From positions 1,726,816-1,790,815 of the forward strand of contig NC_043744.1 in the NCBI RefSeq assembly GCF_004337985.1: a stretch of DNA of 64,000 nucleotides. The letters are read 5' to 3'. The number at the start of each line of letters is the position of its first letter. The first letter of the stretch is position 1. The DNA comes from Pyricularia pennisetigena (lineage: Eukaryota; Ascomycota; Sordariomycetes; Magnaporthales; Pyriculariaceae). Shown one piece after another: positions 11,991-23,646 of the stretch. The notes under the pieces are model-generated. The model saw only the letters and a list, made by a program, of their open reading frames with translations, made no database searches and was not told the DNA's origin. The translations under genes were made by a program, and so were the position numbers.

Positions 11991-13741
11991 TCTCTGGCAG
12001 CCAACTTGCCTGATCATCAATACAAAGAATCTTTTTAGGTCTAAAGAGCAACCGGCACAACTCGTTCAAAGATGCCCCTTAGACGCGGCAATACAGACGC
12101 TGCAGTTCCTCGCGGTACTCCCCTTCCCGTCCCTGAAACGTTTTCCACATTTGATTACTCAACCGATTCTCCAAGTGCGAGTGCACTAGGGATAAGATGT
12201 TTGCAAAGAAATTAAAACGATGAAGAATGCGTGGCTCAGCAGTCGGTGATCGCAGATCGGCGATCGAAGGACACCAAAATCCCAGGCCAAGCAAGCAGAT
12301 CGGGATGTAAAACCGGGTCGCCTTTCTCTCTCTGTCGCTTCACGGCCAACGTCCCCAGCGGGTAGAACCCCTTTTTGGGCGAAACACAGAACAATCCGGC
12401 CCGTGGCTGCCACGTCCCTGCACGCGCGTGCCATGAGCTGGCTTCTTTCGTGTCTGGTGAAAACCGCGATTCCACGATCGTTCTGCTGCGAGGTTATCCA
12501 GATCGCGCTTTGATGCATGAATTTCGCATAAACGCCCTAAAAATCATTTATCCCCCTTCCTTATCTGTCCCAAAAATACTTTAGCTCGGAACAAATAAGG
12601 ATGAAAAAATAACCCCCCTAGTGAACGCGACGTCCGTCATGGCGTCCGTCGTCCCCAGTGATGTCATGGCGCCTCGCGCCGTCACAGCCTTACAGCCTTG
12701 GCAGGTGTTGGGTCCTTTTGGTTCTCTTGAGCTAGACGCCTGGCTAGAGGTGGGCGGTGCAGCTAGTTTCCCCGGACTGTGACTAGAGCACTAGGAGAAA
12801 ATCAAAATCGGAGAAAGCTCATAGCTACTGTGCTATTGTACAGCAAATCCTCACTATGCCGATCAGGTTTAGCAGTAAACTACATCAATCCACCCATGGA
12901 CGGTTATCCCATAGAAAGTCAGGCACCAAACACGTCAAACTCACCCTACTTACAGTGTAATACAACGTGGGAGGGATCGGACCGTTGCCCATCCCAAAGA
13001 CGGGGTGGTATGTTCGGCAACAACCGAAGAAAACCTGTAAGCAAAATGTTTACACATGGTTGAGGGGGAGTGAGAAAATGTTGGCAAGAAAAAAAAGTGT
13101 ATCAAGGAGTCTTACTACGGATGAGGCACAGGGTCAGTCACCCTAGCTGCAGACTACGGAAAGCAAATTGGTATGGTCGTTCATAAATTTGCCTCAAGCC
13201 TCAAAGCCTCTGGGTGAAAGCTCAACTTGGCAGAAACTTGGCGAACAAACAGCCCATAAAGTAGTCGAACCCGGCATACCGGTAAAGGCCATTTTAGCAA
13301 TTTCCCCGTGTTGTTTTCCAAGAATGGTATTTATTTTGTTCTAGACTAGACTCTACTACTACCACTACAACCACCACCATAAAATGCGACAAGATCGTCT
13401 CACTAACCATTCAAAGTTGACGGGGATCTCAAATTAAAGTCAAGGGAAGCGGTGTGAGTGTGCAGAATATGATCGAGAGAAAACAAAAGGCATTCAATCC
13501 GATCTAGTTGAACCAACAATCTCGGTCGGTGTCTCGGTGTCGCGGTCCAAATGAATGCTGATCAATAGGGACGGGCTCTTGTGTCTCCCCGGACTGAAAG
13601 CAGACATAAAAGCGAGAGGGGCCAGGCAAGAAAAAAAGGAGACAAACGCTTCCCAACGGGCCCAGCAAAAATTTATATCCGCAAATCGAAGATTCCTAAG
13701 GGGATCGAGACTTACTGTGCGCTAGCGGGCCCCCAGTTCAG

Positions 13742-13766
13742 TTTTTTTTTTTTTTTTTTTTTTTTT
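13742..13766. repeat. T25 homopolymer
   Basis: Twenty-five consecutive T in non-coding sequence. Confidence 0.85.
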
Positions 13767-14395
13767 CTTTCTGACAGCTCAGCTCAGTTGGGGCACAGGG
13801 CAGTCGGGGTGGTGGGTTTTTGGTTTTTTTGAAACCAACGCTACAGTGTTTTGGTGGTTAGTACGCATAGCGTCGTGTGGTTGGGTGGGAAATGGGATGG
13901 CCCTTTCTTTGTACCCTGTGGAAATTCAAAAGCAAGGGTGATGAAGGGGGGAGTGGAATAGGCAACATCAGATGGCATGCATGCATGTGGTTCTTTTTTC
14001 CCTGCTCCTTTGAATCAAATCGCGATGATGGCTCATATTTTTGCCGCCATTGTACCAAGTCAAGTCTAGCAAAACGAAACCGCTGCAAACGGGAGAAAAA
14101 AAAAGGAGACGAGCGAATAGCGAACTTGGGTGTAAATTGTGAACGGTGATGTCCGAATGAGAAACTTGTTTCCTCGATGCTCCTCTCTTGCTAGTGAGAT
14201 CGAGATCAGTTTTCGATAAAAACACGCGTTCATTCGCCGGCACGTTTTATAAACTATTTCCCGAACGGTGGCGAGAGACGCACTGCCACAGGTGCCTGAC
14301 GGGGGAATTGGGCTAATAAAACCCCGGAGCATGTGGCCATGGGGAGGATCCTTGATTGAGTATCAAAGGGGGCGAAGAAATTTACCATAGACGGC

Positions 14396-14419
14396 AAAAA
14401 AAAAAAAAAAAAAAAAAAA
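14396..14419. repeat. A24 homopolymer
   Basis: Twenty-four consecutive A in non-coding sequence. Confidence 0.85.
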
Positions 14420-16306
14420 TATACTAAAGCAGACGTGCTGATAATCTGCCGTGTGATTTGCGATCGTTGTTTTTTGAGTTCCGATGAAGAGAGATCTACA
14501 ATACCGCGCGTTCGGTTGCATTCACTGTTACTCAATTGCCATGTTTGGTCGGGGGAATTGTTATCCCTCAGCTCATCTCGCTGCTTATTAACCCTGAATG
14601 TGAATCAGACTCCCAGCACGATAGAGGGGCGAATAAATATATGCTATCCCTCACCTATCAAATACCCAGCATCGACAAGGTAGTATTCCTTAATGTTTTG
14701 ACGCAGTTGTCTTGGTGGTTGTCTGGAAGCGGGGGTCGCATCTAGATTCAATCGAGTCCACTGACATAAATTTTTGTGATTATCTTATTTTATTTTATTT
14801 GTTTTTCTTTTTTATTTACTTTGGTTCTTGTTCAGATGACAACCTGAGGAAACTGAGATACATTGTCCGTTCTTTGTGTCTATACCTTATTTCTTACTTA
14901 GGAGGCCGTCCTGATCCGACATCAAACATGACAAGGCGCCCAACTTTCAAAATAACCCGCTCAGAGAATGGGGCTAAGTACAGTAGACTTGGAGAAGCAC
15001 TGCCTCTTCCCTTATCGCATTTGCTGTGATCGATCATCGATCTGAGTATCCCGCCGTGCTGGGACCGAAAATACTGCGCCGTCAAAACGCGGCCATGCAC
15101 TCGTTTCGCGCCCATCAGCACTGTTGCTCATGCGGTCTGGTTTCACTGTGGGGGTTGAAACTTGCGGTTGGAAGGCTTAAGTTTGGCTTGGCTATATTCA
15201 TTGCTATTCGCTCCCTTGGCTCCCCTTTTTTTTTCAAAATTACGTTTGTTTAGAGATGCGCCCAGCGGGGGTATGACGAAATTTTTAATTTATTTTATTT
15301 GCGGATAGGTCAGGGTATGGTGTTTTGTGATTTTCTCATCCTTACACCATAGTTGATAACATGGGATTATAGGGACTTTTCGACCCCGCTTTCGCCGTGC
15401 CATGCGTCTATCAGCATGCATGCCTTGCGCTGGATCCTTAGGGTGGGTAGTCCGTCTTCCTGGGCCTGGCTTGGTCTGTTGCCATTGGACGGACCCCGTA
15501 GTAGAAAAGATAATAACCACTATAGTGATCAAAGACCCGTCTCTTGCCTCCCTTGATCGATCGCGATTGCTATTATAGCGTTGAGAAGTCGAGCCGTTTC
15601 TGAGTGCTTTTTCCTCCTTCTCAACGAATTCTTTCTCCAGAAATAGCACCAAATAAAAGTGGCCCACTCCCCCACGGCATGACGTTGTAATGAAGCCGGG
15701 AGCAAATCCTAGCGCGAGGCCCTGTGGCTGGTGACCTCAGCCAGGGCTCTGATGATTGGCTGTCAAGATCACAGGCTTGCCTGTCAAGCCTGCTTGGCAA
15801 TTCGGGATGCGGCTGGGTGGGGCTCCAATGGGTGCAACTCACCTTTGGCATGGTGGTTTTCAATCGATCTGCCCAGCAGCAAAGCTCTTCCCGGACAGTC
15901 TGCTCCGGGCCATACTGTGTTTCTGGCCTGTGAATGAGATCTCCCCTCGCCCAGCTGCCAAGCGCACCCATATCGCCGTTTAAACAGTCACAGATAATCA
16001 CCACATTTAAACGTGCGGGACTTGACAAAATTTTACCACGAGGGAATTGTGGCGTTCGCGGCAACTGTGATGCCATTGTGACGTTTAATGTACCGCAATA
16101 TTGCCCCAGATCGCATTGTTTACCCGACTGGGGCTCCATTAGGTTGATCGTTTGAGAGGTGCTTTTGCAGTCATTTGCCTGCCGACTCGAGGTTTGCTGC
16201 GCGCAGCTGAGTGCTTGGGTAAGTTACACCTAATACTACCTAGATATGCACAGTACTATACAGCAAGCGATGTCCACATATTTTTCAACCTACACGAGGG
16301 CTGAAC

Positions 16307-16307
<1 letters not shown>

Positions 16308-16339
<32 letters not shown>
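16308..16339. repeat. A32 homopolymer
   Basis: Thirty-two consecutive A in non-coding sequence, the same length as the tract at 1677-1708. Confidence 0.85.
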
Positions 16340-16341
<2 letters not shown>

Positions 16342-19066
16342 AAGGCAACCTTGCCGACGACCGACCTGCGTTTGGTTGAGAGAGATGCCTTTGTACCATG
16401 TTTTACCCAAGCAATAAAGTGCTTTCTACCCGTACGCTCTTCCCTTGTGGCTTGTCGAGGCCCACGAGACCACCTTCTGTGGGTGCACAGCCTATGCAGC
16501 TTGTCAGCCTGTAGCAGGCATGGAGTACATGAGAAAGAAAAATGGTAGCAAGGCAGGTGGCTCCGCGGTGAAGCTAATGCATCGCTGATTGGAGATGCCC
16601 CTCAATTCAAGCCACACCGGTAAACGGGAAACCCATCACAACTGGGCGGGCAGGCAACCTGTTCGGATCCGATTTGCTTTCCACACCGGATGGCACCGAA
16701 CTAGCCAAGAGAGCCAGTCTAGACCTGGCCGGGGAGACTTGCTTGTGGTGCTAAGAGCGAAGTAATCCCGCCGAAGCGAAGTTTCCATATGCCGCGCACC
16801 TCGTCTTATCCACAACCTTTTTGCCAACGTTTTTAAAGCTGCGAGCACCTTGCATGAGGTTTTTTTTGACAACTATCTAGGCATACAGCAGACCATGCCT
16901 ATCCAGGGAATTTAACTCATTAGGGACAGAAGTTGTCTCACAGCCCAACTCTGTTCGCTTTTCAATGAAATTAAGACCGTTTACTTACCGATGTAACGCC
17001 GGGCTTTGCAACCAGCCACAGGTTGACTTGAACTGATTGTTTGTTACTATCGCTACTTAACCACCGACTGCCCGTACCTACGTACAAAGTAACCATCAAG
17101 ATCAGAGCACCGTGAGACAATGTTAATCAACCCATTAGGCTTTTGCTGCACTCAGGGGGCAAAGGATAACCATCGCTCGACCCCAAAAACGGTGGAGGGG
17201 ATTTTATGGTTGGTGCAAACCCTAAGTGAAGCAAAACTCACCCCACGCGGAGTAAGATTGGACCATGAAAAGTATCCAACGCGTGAGTCTGTTGTTTAAG
17301 CAAGGACCGTCGGCTCCAGGCCAACCAACTCTCTGTCTCCGACAGTCTCACGATTATTCTTCCCTTCCCCTCCTTTTGACCATCATGCACCCCGAAAAAT
17401 AAACTCAGGCAGCATCAAAATAAGGGGGGCCATGTTAAAGAGCCGGTCCATACAAAGAATCAAGATTTGATTTGGGCCGGTTGCTTAATAGTGTCTTGCG
17501 GGCGCCAAATGGTGAAATTCTGTCAGGAGGAACAGGAATTGAAAAATCCCCCTAGGGGGCATGCGTAAGAATGATCGATACGATACGATACGATGAACCA
17601 CACCGTCTCTGTGCCATTTCTGGGGGTTTTTTTTTTTGTCAAAGCGTCGTCAACGTGAGATCACCTAGACTAAAAACATTTTTCTTAGCAGTGACAGATA
17701 GCACAAACTTGGCTTTGGCACTTCAAAAGTGGGTCCAGCCGCATGTGAGGAAAGTTGAGCCTTATTCCCGTTGCTCCTTTGTCCCCACTTATCAACCATT
17801 CACAGTGAGGTACTACTAGAACCTACTGCGCTAAAAAAGGCGAGGTAGAACTTCCGAACAGGGAATGAGCCCCGCAGACGCGCCAGGCACAAACACAGAG
17901 GGGAAAGCTCCCAGCTCATAGTCCGAACCAGACAGGGATGTAGGTACATTGACCAGCACTTCCGTCATAACAGCTAAACAGCTCGATCGAGATGGATCGA
18001 CAACACACGCCACGGGGGGGTTTACCTTTTGATTCCACCCACTTTGCCGAAGCATTCCTCTCGATTTTTTTTCTACCGTGGCCATTTTTGTTTCTCCGTT
18101 CGTAGGTGTTATTTTGCCTGCCAAGTGAGATCTGTTAGCTGCCTTGTTCTAATTAATAATCTTTTTCTACTTATTTGCTTTGGCTTGTCAAACTTGGAAA
18201 TAAGTGCTGTGAGGAGTCCTCCGGTTTTCTCTGATCATCCCGTGTTCCGCCCCGGGGGGTGGACCAATCGGGCACCAAAAGCCAACACACACCTCTCTGT
18301 AACTTGACTGCCTGCACCTGCCCTTTGCTCGGGCACTTTGCTCCTGAGGGACAAGGGTCTGCCGAGCCATCCCAACTTGTTTATAATGATCCCGTTCCCC
18401 ATCCCTTCAGCATGTCTGCTTTGTGCTTGGGTCAGTACTTGACATGACCTTTTCGTCATAAACAACCCTTACCGCTTCAACAAAAATCTCGATAATTATC
18501 TCCTGGATCCCTCGAATATCGACCCTCGTTGATCCCGTCCACTTGGTAGCTGTGTGTACCTGAACGGTTGCTCAACTACCATCTACGCTCTGAGAATTAC
18601 CGGCTCCATATTCGACAGCTTATCCCGCCGACCGGCCTTGTGTTTACGGTTGAGACTTGCCGCGTACTACCAAAGTTACTCCTGGCCCTTTACCTCCTTG
18701 GAACGCCACACAATCGCGCATCAAATAGCTGCTTGGAAAGGGGAGGGTTACTAAGAACCTCTGGATACCTACCTTTGTTCCTAGAACAGTAGCCAGCTAC
18801 TTTTAGGACGCGTTACCACTTTGTTCAACTTCAAACGCCGTTTTCTCCCACGCTTTGGTTGTCCATCCATATTCGTTGTTTGCACATTTGCCAATCCACC
18901 AGACGGCTGTGGCCACAGCTTGCAGGATATTGCTTTGCAGACCTTTTGACATTCGAACACAACATCAGCTGGGAGCAGAAGGCCCGGCTTTCTAGCATCG
19001 ATTGGCGATCTTTGATCAACCTGCTGGGTCGCAATTGTCGTTACACATTTCTTTCGCACGTTCAAG

Positions 19067-20490
19067 ATGCCTAGGAGATATCCCGAGACTTCGGGCTCCA
19101 AGAAGCCCATGAAGGCAAGTTTTGACTTTAAACAAAGCCTCGATTTCCGACCAAGCTCTCCCCGCAGCCATCATTGTATTGGGGCCTTGGCATCTTTGAG
19201 ATTAAAGTCAGCTAACAGCTATTTTAGACCGAGCGATCCCATGAAGAGAACCAAGAGCGGGCGTATATCGCTGCCTCCAGACGATCAGACCGAAGCCTTG
19301 AAGCTCGCGTTGCTTCCGCACGCCTTGCTTCTGAGATACACAAGAAACGTACAGGAAAGGGGTTCAAGATTACAGAGGAGATCGTCTCAAAGGAGGAGAT
19401 GTATGAGGAGGAGGAGGATGACCTTCCTATGAGCATCCGAGCAAGCTTGGGCTCCCTTCACACCAGCTCAGCACACTTCAATGCCAGGATGGATGCATAC
19501 GTCGCGAAGCACATGGGCATGGCACAGATGGCAAGAGAACTGGAGATTGGCCAACAGTTCGAACAGCATTTCCCTGGCTTCAGCAGCATGCATTCTCGGG
19601 CGCGAATGATGCAACAGCAGCAGCAGATGCAACAGCAACAGGCTCAATACCACCAAGGTGTTCAGCCCCAGCAACAGATGATGCCTCAACATACTCGACA
19701 CCTCTCATACGCCCAGCAGGATTTGCCGAGCCGTGACTTCTCCCAGTCACCCACTTCGGATGCTCACTCCCAGTTTCAGTCACCAGTGACGCGGACTACA
19801 TCCCTGAGTGAGGCGTCTTGCAGTCCACAGGCGTCTTACGTGCGCCGTCACACTGTCACTGCTGATGGAATGGACAACTCTGCGGACATTGAAAGGATGA
19901 GGATGATGAGCTGTCAGCGCCACAACTCAAATGAGACTGTTTCCACACCCGCTTTGACAACAGCCTCTGGAGCAGAGTCTCCCCAAGCCCATCTGCAAAC
20001 ACCCGAAATGAACGTCGCGAACACTTACATGACTACGGATAGCCTTCGCCCCATGGTCCCAACAGCACCTATCGTCAATGGCAATTCGGTCTTCACTTCC
20101 CAGCTCCCTGCCAACGTAGAGCAGATGCTTTCAGGTCCTTGGGTAGATTATAGCATGACGTATCACCAGTCTTCAGTCGACGAATCACAGTCACCTTTGA
20201 CAGCAAGCCATGGAGATCTGGATATGGACCAGCTTCCGGAGTGGCTCCGGACTGATCCGGACCAGAAGACACATCACAGCTACCTTGACACCACGAGTGC
20301 GGAGGTTCATGGCTGTAGCGACGCCTTTTCAAGCCCGATTGGCGTTAACCATATGTTTCCAGGTGATGGAACGTTTGGTGTCACCGATGGGATCGGCGAG
20401 GATGTGAACTACAACCTTGAAGAAATGGACATGGACCAGTACTTCAATTTCGAGTCGTTCAATACGATATCAGCACAGTCTCAGTCTTGA
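19067..20490 (+). CDS. Conserved fungal Gln-rich protein of unknown function
   Basis: Two exons, 19067-19114 and 19228-20490, give 436 residues. The intron must start with GC: the junction reads AG|GCAAGT, the strong consensus of GC-AG introns, and ends TATTTTAG after a GCTAAC branch site. Joining them yields a charged block (QERAYIAASRRSDRSLEAR, then SARLASEIHKKRTGKGF and an acidic MYEEEEDD) that I recall from a widespread Pezizomycotina family of hypothetical proteins. Next comes a Gln/Met/His-rich stretch (about residues 130-165, runs of CAG/CAA), a Ser/Thr-rich middle and an acidic C-terminus with scattered aromatic residues (MDMDQYFNFESF). That layout resembles transcriptional activators, but no known DNA-binding domain is present, so regulatory function is only a guess. 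Family membership is fairly sure; the name is not. Confidence 0.8.
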
Positions 20491-22914
20491 GAGGCGGAGC
20501 ACCGTCTAGCCCAATATCGGTAGTCCAGGCCACTCGACCCCACGATATCAACAAAATCACCCGATTACTATTCGGGATTTTTCTTTTTCTTTTGAGAGCC
20601 CCGAGGCTTCGGGCTGAAGTCAGCACAATGTACATCTACGACATCAAAAGTCTCGTTTCTTCTGCTTTTTCTAGATTCAAGGCTCAAGAAGGTGGTTTCA
20701 ACCGAACAACCGCCCGAAACCATACGCAATTTTCGAGTCCGACAGTTATGAGAGTTTGGAAGCTTAATATGCCATGTTCTAGTCTGTCAATATGAATCCA
20801 ATCAAGCCCGGGCGGTTTCGGCCTGAAGCCGGCTGAATGTGGTCGTCCAGTTTCGGACCATTCACAGTAACAGCGGTCATTTCGTCAGCTAGCAGGGCTG
20901 ACAGTTGGGCACCCGTCCCAATTTCTTTTTTAATCACGGAGGAAATGTGGAAGGAAAATGCAAGGGATATACACAGGCATGCACGGCATCGAGTATTTTG
21001 ACTCGAGATTATGAGAGTTACGCAAGGAGTTTTGGGCGCACGCATATACGATAATTTGCATTTTCAAGGGATCAGGAAGACTATCCTGAAAATGATGCAC
21101 GGGAAGGGCTATTTTTTCCTGATCATCCTTTTGTTTGACTTGGTTTTTCTTAAGCAGGTCATGGACCATGTTTGTCGTGTTTTCTGCTTTTGTACTATTA
21201 AGGCCTTTGAGCCTTCGAGGGACTTAAACCAGATACCCCCCTCCACTAAGGAGAAAAAACAGTTGACCGCCCCAAGGGCTAATAAAAAATCAAGGTTAAC
21301 TTAAAAAGATATCCAGCGTTCATTTGATTAACAGTCGTTTCTCTGCATAATCTGGCCATGTGATTTGCGCTATCAAGTTGATCGTGCTCATACTCACCTG
21401 AGGTATGGCACACATGAGACGAAGAATAGTTTCCAGATAGAGATGACATTTGGAGTACGGAGGTAAAAACAAATACAGTATTAGTATTCACTGGGGGGTC
21501 GAAAATGTACTAGTCATGGTAAGCACTCATGGCCTTCAGGGTCAGAGATCACCTTCTTTGTCCTTCAGAGGCTGGCTGACATCCAGACCAACTGTTACTA
21601 TAAGCCACATCTAAACTGAAATCGAGCGACTCCCTTCCCATATTAGGTGCACGCATTACAGGAGCGATGTATCATATTTTATAAGCATTGAATGTTTGAT
21701 CAGCCTGCCGGGTTATTCAATGAAGGGATTACAAGGAAACACAGTCAAGGAACAGTTGAGTAGAAAAAAAAAGAGAAAAAAAAAGAAAAGCAAACCATTG
21801 ATGAAACTTGGAACCTCCGAAGAGTATTGTGCCGTATCCGCCTTATAATACATTCCAACAAGGAACATCTCCAGCTCGGAAAGGAGTTGGGTACAAGCAT
21901 GACGTGTACTGGGTCGATCGAAACTCGTGTCCCTGCCTTTCGGAGAGGCCGACCGTTTTTGTCCAGCGCGGATGTATGCATAAAGCTGTCGACAGAATAA
22001 AGACCAGAAACATTGCTTCCAGGACCTGCTCTTTTTGACAAAGATGTCGGCTCGGTTGAACAAATAAACATTCGGCAACAAGATGTGACATTTGGCCAAG
22101 GCTCACTATAACAAAACCCCTGGCAAACCATCGACCTGTCATATCCAGGCCTGGCATGATTTGACAAATTGTCTTTCAGGCTTGCCCCCCTTCTTTTTTG
22201 GGCGGGACAAAGTCATTCGCGTAAGCAGGCAAAGAGGATATGCAAACCTCGTTTCCTGGATGTGACTACTGCAGCATATATCATTCCTTCACAAACAAAG
22301 TGAGCGAGGCAGGCTGCAAGAGGAAAGCATCGGGCGGAAGTCACCTACCATTCATGTATGGATTTTGACAAAGGGATGGCGCCAGAATATGCTATAGACT
22401 TGCTGTCGTTTTATAATAATGATGCCACCCCCCACCCCCAAACAACACGGTTGAAAAAACCGAGTTGTCACCAATCTCATCTTGGCAGACGGGCACACTG
22501 CAAAAGAGGCGGTCCTATTTTTGTGCCCTTCTAATCACGGCGATTCCGAGATTTGTTTTCCAGAACAATGACAGGCGGGCAGCGACCAGCGCAAGCTGAC
22601 GATGATAATGTCGCTCTTGCTGGAAAGTTCCCTGCCCATCCACACGGTGGATAGCGGCAGGCCGTTATTGAGGTTGTATAAAACTTCAGACCGTTCCCAG
22701 TCCGGTTTTACATCTCAGTAACAACAGAGGCTACTTACCACGCGTGATATCCTCTTCATCTCCTCCAACGGCCCTTTCTAGACCCTCCCTATTCACTTTG
22801 CAGCGCTTGCCTACCCTCTCCCCCCAAGACACATCTCACAGCGTCCTTGTCCTGCCCCAACACCAAACCCCTCTTCGCCCGAATAGCATCATACAAAATA
22901 GACAGCCAATAGCC
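20491..22914. other. Spacer with no visible gene; promoter of the small gene at its end
   Basis: Only short, biased open frames. The 3' trailer of the Gln-rich gene occupies the start. The last 240 bases carry a TATA-like site and a C-rich leader for the small downstream gene. Confidence 0.5.
22675..22684 (+). promoter_or_regulatory. Probable TATA box of the small two-exon gene
   Basis: The sequence TGTATAAAAC lies about 230 bases before the ATG at 22915, followed by a C/T-rich leader. It is one of the clearer TATA matches in the window. Function is inferred from motif and position. Confidence 0.45.
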
Positions 22915-23212
22915 ATGCCTCGAAGCGGCTACGACATGGGCAACCACTCGAGCGAGAGCGGCAAGCGCAGCGCCGGGCCTGCGCCGTCGTCGAGCTCCCA
23001 GAAGCACAAGCAGTCGAGCGGTGGGAAAAACGGTGGCAAGAGCGACGGCTCCAGGTCCAAGGGCCATGGTGTAAGTGTTGAAGTTTTCTTCATCAGCGCC
23101 GGGACATTCCATGGAATGAGGAGAGATCAGAAAGAAAAAGGGGTTTGCTGAGACGGAAATTATATACCAGAGCTCAGATTCGAGACAGCCCAGCCATGGC
23201 TACTACGCATAA
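22915..23212 (+). CDS. Small hydrophilic two-exon protein, unknown function
   Basis: Exon 1 (22915-23070) encodes 52 residues ending SRSKGHG and stops at a GTAAGT donor. The first AG giving an open frame (23169-23170) opens a 13-codon exon (23171-23212) reading SSDSRQPSHGYYA and a stop. The result is a 65-residue protein, very rich in Ser, Gly and Lys, with no hydrophobic segment, so probably intrinsically disordered and soluble. The N-terminus (MPRSGYDMGNHSS) resembles small MPR-starting fungal proteins, but I cannot name a family. A TATA-like box and a C-rich leader upstream support transcription. The alternative is an unspliced 79-residue product ending at 23151. It converges on NOP9. Confidence 0.55.
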
Positions 23213-23646
23213 ACAACACCCTCATGGGAAGACTATGCAAGAGCAGAAATGGTACGTCCTCGTCTGGTGCGCCCGCTCTTAGACTAGCATCAAATGCATG
23301 ATATAGATGACTTACCATTTGACTAGCAACAGATCACTTTGGCCGGCGGTGGACCAAGACGGCCTTACTGCTACTTCCTCTTGATGGACAATGTTTGATT
23401 CATGGGGCATAAATATATTGGTGCTCGAACAGAGAGGGGGCATTTAGATCTGATTTATAGACAGGCGTTAATGGTATAGCGACACCCTGAAAACCGTTTC
23501 CATAAATCCACCATAATGAGGTGGCAGTATCATCAGAATTCGTCAGACGCCTCCTCAAAACCTGGAACGAGTACCTAGTTAAGTTTATCCGTCGACTCTG
23601 GGGTATCTACAGAAGCCAATAACCTGTCATGGCTCTAGGCTAAAAT
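23213..23646. other. Convergent 3' spacer
   Basis: AT-rich sequence between the 3' ends of the small gene and NOP9; no open frame of note. Confidence 0.5.

Larger units (their letters stand above)
11991..19066. other. Long gene-poor region
   Basis: Seven kilobases with no convincing gene. The longest open frame is 172 codons on the minus strand at 15621-16139, with no recognisable domain and biased composition. Homopolymers lie at 13742-13766 (T), 14396-14419 (A) and 16308-16339 (A). The final kilobase before 19067 is pyrimidine-rich with many short T/C runs and probably holds a long promoter and leader for the Gln-rich gene. I saw no transposon domains or terminal repeats. Confidence 0.5.

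Noticed and set aside
15772..15792. 8-bp perfect hairpin with 5-base loop
   Set aside because: Short, isolated and not near a gene end; expected by chance.
15621..16139. Minus-strand open frame of 172 codons
   Set aside because: Biased composition, no domain, no splice or promoter support, and it sits in a gene-poor block.
17574..17594. Short direct repeat of CGATA units
   Set aside because: Three or four units only, in non-coding sequence; ordinary simple repeat.
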